DNA from: Siphonodentalium dalli
Lineage: Eukaryota > Mollusca > Scaphopoda > Gadilida > Siphonodentaliidae
Length of the DNA stretch: 64,000 nucleotides
Reading direction: 5' to 3'
Assembly: GCA_032622095.1 (NCBI GenBank)
Contig: CP136067.1
Location: 95,532,707 to 95,596,706, forward strand
The translations under genes were made by a program, and so were the position numbers. The first letter of the stretch is position 1, and the number at the start of each line of letters is the position of its first letter. Below the pieces are notes generated by a model, which was not told where the DNA came from, did not search any database, and worked only from the letters and a program-made list of their open reading frames with translations. Shown piece by piece: positions 59,031-64,000 of this stretch.

Positions 59031-59330
59031 TAGCAGCTATCCGGATGTTTGAAGCGACGGTTTAGAGATTATATTAAAGACATTATAGGTTTCTGGCCCT
59101 GCACTAGCAGCTATCCGGATGTTTGAAGCGACGTTTAGAGATTATATTAAAGACATTATAGGTTTCTGGCCCTGCACTAGCAGCTATCCGGATGTTTGAA
59201 GCGACGGTTTAGAGATTATATTAATGACATTATAGGTTTATGGCCCTGCACTAGCAGCTATCCGGATCTCTGAAGCAACGGTTTAGAGATTATATTATTT
59301 GCGTACGTTCCTGATCGTCCGAAGCAACGG
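59031..59330 (+). repeat. 73-bp tandem repeat, four units
   Basis: TAGCAGCTATCCGGATGTTT at 59031, 59105, 59178 and 59251 (last changed). Units contain GGTTTAGAGATTATATTAA and GGTTTCTGGCCCTGCAC. Confidence 0.9.
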
Positions 59331-59459
59331 GTTGGAAATTACATTAGTGACGCAGGTTTCGGAATAGACTCGTCCCTGGCTCAAATGTGAAACACTACGG
59401 CTCTATCGCTCTGTGCCCTCCCATAACGACGTCCAAAGCAGAGCAATGGCAAGGTTTAT

Positions 59460-60018
59460 AGTCCGGGACCAGTCAAGTTCCTGAATGTCTGAAACGACGG
59501 TTTAGAGATTACATTAGCGACTTATGTTTCTGAATGTCTGAAGCGACGATTTGTGGATTACATTAGTGATGTAGGTTCCTGGACGTCTGAAGCAACGGTT
59601 TAGATATTACATTAATGACATAGGTTCCTGAAAGTCTGAAGCAACGGTTTAGAGAGTACACTAATGACATAGGTTCCTGAACGTCTGAATCAACGGTTTA
59701 GAGATTATATTTATGACATAGGTTTCTGAACGTCTGAAACAACGGTTTAGAAATTACATTAATGACATAGGTTCCTGGCCCTAAGATAGCAGCTTCAGAT
59801 ATCACGTTAGTTTCTTACCCTAAGATGTCTGTTATCCGAACGTCTGAAGCAATGGTTTTGATATTATAATAGGTAAGAGGGTTCCTGGACGTCTGAATCA
59901 ATGGTTTTGATATTATAATAGGTAAGAGGGTTCCCGAACGTCTGAAGCAATGTTTTTATATTATAATAGTTAAGAGGGTTCCTGAACGTCTGAAGCAATG
60001 GTTTTGATACTATAATAG
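59460..60018 (+). repeat. ~50-bp tandem repeat (GTTCCTGAACGTCTGAAGCA), left part
   Basis: About eleven units. Early units have ACGGTTTAGAGATTACATTA and later ones AATGGTTTTGATATTATAAT followed by AGTTAAGAGGGTTCC. It is related to the 73-bp units and interrupted at TTAA by the 1.56-kb element, resuming at 61584-61640. Confidence 0.85.
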
Positions 60019-60022
60019 TTAA

Positions 60023-61583
60023 CCCTTTGAACCCTGGCGCCCCACAGTGATCGACACCCTGACCCGGGGCTCCCAGTGGTATGTCCGCTTAAATTAGATA
60101 GTTTCTAGTAGCATGGTGTTGATTATGTTCAAATTGCGACACCGGTCTGAAACTTTACAGGTTTGTCCCCCATGGATCAGCGATCATTATAAGATCGCGA
60201 GACTTTGCCTCACGGCAACTCCTTGGTAACGGTTGCTAGGCAACTACCCGGAATTGACTGGAAAATGTAAATATAGCTTATAGCGTCGTAATTCAACCTC
60301 ATTGATTGCGATTTTTGATGCAGGTACTACCCTAACGTGAAATTTGAGATATACCCGACCAGAATAGTGAACCAAATATCCCATTTAAGGGTAGCAACGG
60401 TTGCTAAGCAAATACCACAACTGATCGAATGACATAATTGCACTAACCATTCAGTGGTATGTTTTGCCTTAATTTAGACAGTGTCTAGTCGCATGGTGTT
60501 GGTTATGTTGAAAGGGGACACCTACCTGAAACTGTGCAGGCATGATATATGCATGCACGGACCACTGATCATTGTAAGATCGGGAGACTTTGCCACCCGA
60601 TCTCGCCTTAGAAACGGTTACTAGGCAACTACCCGAAATTTGCAGGATAAACGAATTCTAGCTTATAACGTTGTAATTATACATCAGCGAATTGCGTTTC
60701 GATGCAACCAATATCCTAATGTGAAATTAAGATATACCTGACCATGCGCGAGTAAGTCAACTTGATATGCGATAGACTTTTTGCTGCATGTGGCACAACA
60801 GAGACTGATATTACAGAGACCAGAAACAACGTAATTTCCCGTAACATATCGTGGCCCCATTGTTCAAGTAAGCTGTCTAGATTGTGTCTACTATACTAAC
60901 ATGTGAAACATGCAACAAAATGTCATATATAGCGCCACATTTAACTTAAACGCATTTTTAAAAATGAATTATAGTCTGCGCCCATGCGCATATTTTCCTA
61001 GCCATTTCTAGTGGGCAGCCAATCCATATAGACACCTTTGCCAGCGCTGACTTCAATAGGCCAATTTAAATATATATATTAGTGGGTATGTCGTGTATAA
61101 GTACGTTATAAACCATTTATTTGTCATTGCGCTAGTCTGCGCATGCGCGAATAAATCAACTTCATATGCGATAGACCCTTCCCCATATGTAGCAGAACAC
61201 TGGTTAATATACACGAGGGTAATTTAAACTGAAATTGTGTGTCTAAATTACGTCTGTTCTGTACACACACGGGGAACACGAAATTATATGCCGTAAATAT
61301 AGCGGCATAGTTCGCTTAAAATATCGTATGTTTTTGTAGATTATATTCTATGCGCATGCGCATATATTTCTACCCGATACTAGCGGTCAACCATTCCATA
61401 CGCACCATGGGCGCCGCTGACATATGTGGGGGCAATTTAAATATAAATCAGTGGGTCAGACGCTCGTTATACTATATATAAATTTGCTACCGAATCATGT
61501 CGTCGCTGCACCGAAATATCGGTGTTACGGGATATAGTCACGGTTCGTTTGCACCTAAATATCGGTGTTACGGGTTCAAAGGG
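60023..61583. mobile_element. piggyBac-like non-autonomous element (1561 bp, TTAA target duplication)
   Basis: Perfect 12-bp terminal inverted repeats CCCTTTGAACCC sit directly inside TTAA at 60019-60022 and 61584-61587. Neighbouring tandem units show the empty site ATAGTTAAGAGGGTTCC. No transposase frame. The interior consists of two pairs of diverged direct duplications (about 60076/60455 and 60745/61138). CGGTGTTACGGG also occurs twice near the right end. TTAA duplication plus a CCC terminus is diagnostic of the piggyBac superfamily. Confidence 0.85.
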
Positions 61584-61640
61584 TTAAGAGGGTTCCTGGA
61601 CGTCTGAAGCAATGGTTTTGATATTATAATAGGTAAGAAC
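61584..61640 (+). repeat. ~50-bp tandem repeat, right part after the insertion
   Basis: Resumes TTAAGAGGGTTCCTGGACGT and CAATGGTTTTGATATTATAA in register with the left part. Confidence 0.85.
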
Positions 61641-62296
61641 AACTCTTGTTTCTACATATATATGATAAACCTGGAATACATCATCAAACGCCGCATACAC
61701 ATCAGTAAGGGCACATTATGTCATATTGAATTTTGATATTTTTCTGAAGCTGATCGATTACCGTTCAATACTTACAACGTAAGTGTACAGAACATTCAAA
61801 CACGATCGACCAGTAAAGCATTCTACATGAACCACTTAAAGATGTGATCATGTTGGGTGTTAAATATCAGTTTTGGGTCAGTGGGTGTCAAACGATTGTT
61901 TCCACCACGTACGAAGGGGTTGTTGGGTGGTCAAGTGTACACAAAAGATTTTTTTTCCACAGCTAAAAACAGTCCTCCATATTGTTCAACTATTTTGGCC
62001 TTAAGACAAAGATATAATGTACCTTTAACATCAAAACTGCATTTAGACATTCAGTATTGATGGTATATTGTTGTAAAATTAATATATACCCGGTATTTAA
62101 ATTTCTAATATTCTTCCGAAAAAATTGACTTACTTTTTTCTAGAGGGAGTGGATTTCAGGAAATGGTCGGGGGAAAACTTGCTAAAACGGAAATAAAATA
62201 AGGTCGAGGGGCGGGTGGATCTCAAAAATGACCAAAGGTAAAAAATCATATGTGTCAGAATTATTTTTCCGACACCCCCTGTTTGGGTAAAACAAA
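61641..62296. other. Non-coding stretch
   Basis: Short frames at 61857-62060 and 62250-62444 show no domain. No repeat recognised except weak similarity to the duplicated block near 61720-61850 (GATCGATTACCGTTCAATA, TGTACAGAACATTC). Confidence 0.4.
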
Positions 62297-63631
62297 ACGG
62301 GCTACATCAGCTGCTGTCAATAGGAAATATTTTTTTCAAATTATTCCTCTGAACCGGGACACACAAAATATATATATTCTTGAAAAAGTTTTGTTGGAAA
62401 TATATCTTTTAAAGCAGTGTTTGCACTATCATATGTTTCTCTAATGTCTTATTAGCTGAAACTAGCCTTGAAAATGAGTGGCATTGACATGTTGGTGTTG
62501 TTGGAAAGGCCAATGGGAAGAGATATATCAACGTTTAGCCACCTATATGATATCTTAGCATATGTATACACCGCTATGTCGGCTCACATCGCGTGTTAAG
62601 TACATTGTCGGGAAAGTATATCGGATTTTGATATTGTTATAAAGTTGATCGATCGCGGGTCAATATGTACGTAGAAAGTGCACAGAACGTTCTATTGTCG
62701 ATGTATTGTAATATGCCAATGAAAACGAAATTAACATCAGATGTAAACGGAAACCTATTCATTGTGGACTGGATACGAGGGGAAGGGTCAAATATGAGGT
62801 TCTGTTGATTTTAAACGCTTCTTGTTATGGTATTTAAATGTGAATGAAAACGATTTGTTGCTTCCCAATGTGAGGAATAACTTCGGAAGGCAGATGTTTA
62901 CTGTTAATGTTGGAGATTATTCTGTATAGGACATACCATTATAAATTGTGTGAATAATTCTGTTTTTAATGTCTATTATGAAAGGGAGACATTTCATCAT
63001 GAAGTACTATTCCGTTAGCGTTGGAAATGCTTCTGGTCAGAACATTCCATCTTACACGGTCCGAATGGAAACATTTTATTGCCATTTGTCTCATAAAGAA
63101 GGGATCTTTTATTGTGTAGCACGCTATCACTTGCCACTATTCTATTAACCATTCCATGACTGGAGCTTCCTGATTTATTTCTAAAAACCCTGTGCTAATG
63201 CATTCTCGAATATATGTAAGTCGGCCATGGGGCGCTTCGTGTATACAAGAACATGCATTGGCCTAACAATATTTGCCTTGACATTGTAAGCGAGTGCATT
63301 CTCTTATATAAGCAAGACTCCCTATGTGAGATTCGCATATATAAGAGAATGTACTGGCGCAGGGTCGTTAACGCTGCACCAGCGCAGCTCTCCTAATAGA
63401 CCCCCGTGAAAGGGTTAAATTGTTCTTCCCTGAAATAGCTGTTTTTTGCTCGGGCCAAAGAAAAAGATCAGGTGAATATTACAATAGCATGCATACCGGT
63501 ATGTATAAATGCTATTCATACGTATCGCCATCATGATCTGCGCATGCGTATATGACAGTAGACGGTCGGTCATTGAGACTAGATATATGCCTATGTATAT
63601 CCCTCTACATGTATTCATATATTTTGTATAT
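62297..63631 (+). repeat. 1.34-kb duplicated block, copy 2
   Basis: Second copy of 56343-57682, 5954 bp downstream in the same orientation, with hairpin MITE copy 5 inside. Confidence 0.85.
63149..63414 (+). mobile_element. Hairpin MITE copy 5 (266 bp, TTAA-flanked)
   Basis: TTAA at 63145-63148 and 63415-63418. Ends are CCATTCCATGACTGG and, inverse, CCCTTTCACGGGGGTC. Hairpins are at 63194-63262 and about 63291-63358. Confidence 0.65.
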
Positions 63632-64000
63632 ATTCCATTGTATATCGCTAAATAAATTAATAATCCAATCATAAATAATCAAAACTCATCAGATATATAG
63701 AAACATTCTATACTAATTATTCATTGATGACACCTCTATGGAGCCCCAGACTGAGAGAACGGTGCATTGACGACTGTCGTCTGCGTGGGTCCGCATGAGG
63801 CTCCATACTGGAGTGATATAAATTAACTCTTTCTATACTAAATACTCATTGACGGCAATTTGACGCGTACTTCTCTCGGGAAATGTTCAAATAATAATTC
63901 AACAAACTTATTATCTGAACATTTCCCACCAATAAATATAAATTATTCAGCTCGTATATAATCATTTCACTTGTATGTTGTCTGCTTATATTTCCAGAAC
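63632..64000. repeat. Foldback with shared arms, otherwise non-coding
   Basis: GGGAAATGTTCAAATAATA and AACTTATTATCTGAACATTT at 63881-63931 form a short-loop foldback related to 58205-58270. GATGACACCTCTATGGAGCC / GGAGTGATATAAATTAA flank a GC-richer patch. No gene recognised. Confidence 0.55.

Overview
This window looks like AT-rich nuclear DNA from an animal, most likely a marine invertebrate. It is gene-poor and dense in repeats. The evidence is the absence of long open frames, splice-like signals, many families of inverted-repeat (MITE-like) elements, mini- and microsatellites, YY1-type motifs carried by a dispersed repeat, and one seven-transmembrane gustatory-receptor-like gene of the kind found in molluscs, annelids and other invertebrates. 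I cannot name the species. There are no bacterial features such as operons, rRNA or CRISPR.

Only one gene is well supported. It is a minus-strand exon at 17208-16150 encoding a chemoreceptor of the insect Gr / invertebrate Gr-like (GRL) family, ending in a perfect GTAAGT donor, so the gene must continue towards lower coordinates. Other coding traces are relics: two broken C2H2 zinc-finger stretches (11.1 kb and 49.6 kb), a frameshifted charged coiled-coil protein retrocopy (6.4-7.06 kb), and a 31-residue P-loop fragment inside an inverted-repeat element (9.4 kb).

Layout. 1-10.3 kb: TTAA-flanked hairpin MITEs (9-399, 7961-8344, and a larger split copy at about 6378-7606) mixed with a second inverted-repeat family (7.7, 8.9 and 9.1-10.3 kb). 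11-13.8 kb: zinc-finger relic, a 95-bp tandem repeat, trinucleotide microsatellites and a foldback. 13.76-15.7 kb: a dispersed repeat rich in AAGATGGCGGCC-like motifs, then an element made of ~128-bp units carrying TCAAGGTCA half-sites. 16.1-18.0 kb: the receptor gene and a tandem repeat beside it. 18.6-22.6 kb: foldbacks and short duplications. 23.67-29.37 kb: a nearly identical 2.85-kb tandem duplication. 30.6-39.7 kb: arrays of short self-complementary motifs and a ~110-bp satellite. 40.7-41.6 kb: tandem SINE-like units. 43-45.4 kb: two inverted copies of the dispersed repeat, one split by a hAT-type element with an 8-bp target duplication. 46.15-47.8 kb: a 520-bp inverted duplication around a TA-rich core. 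52.7-53.4 kb: another dispersed-repeat copy. 56.3-57.7 and 62.3-63.6 kb: a 1.34-kb duplicated block, each copy holding a hairpin MITE. 58.8-61.6 kb: three tandem arrays, the last split by a 1.56-kb TTAA element.

The strongest observations are insertions whose unoccupied target can be read in this same window: the hAT element at 43.2-44.1 kb, the TTAA element at 60.0-61.6 kb, and the retrocopy nested in a MITE at 6.4-7.1 kb. The most unusual structural signal is that several unrelated arrays are each built from their own short palindrome. All functional statements are inferences from reading the sequence; no database search was possible.
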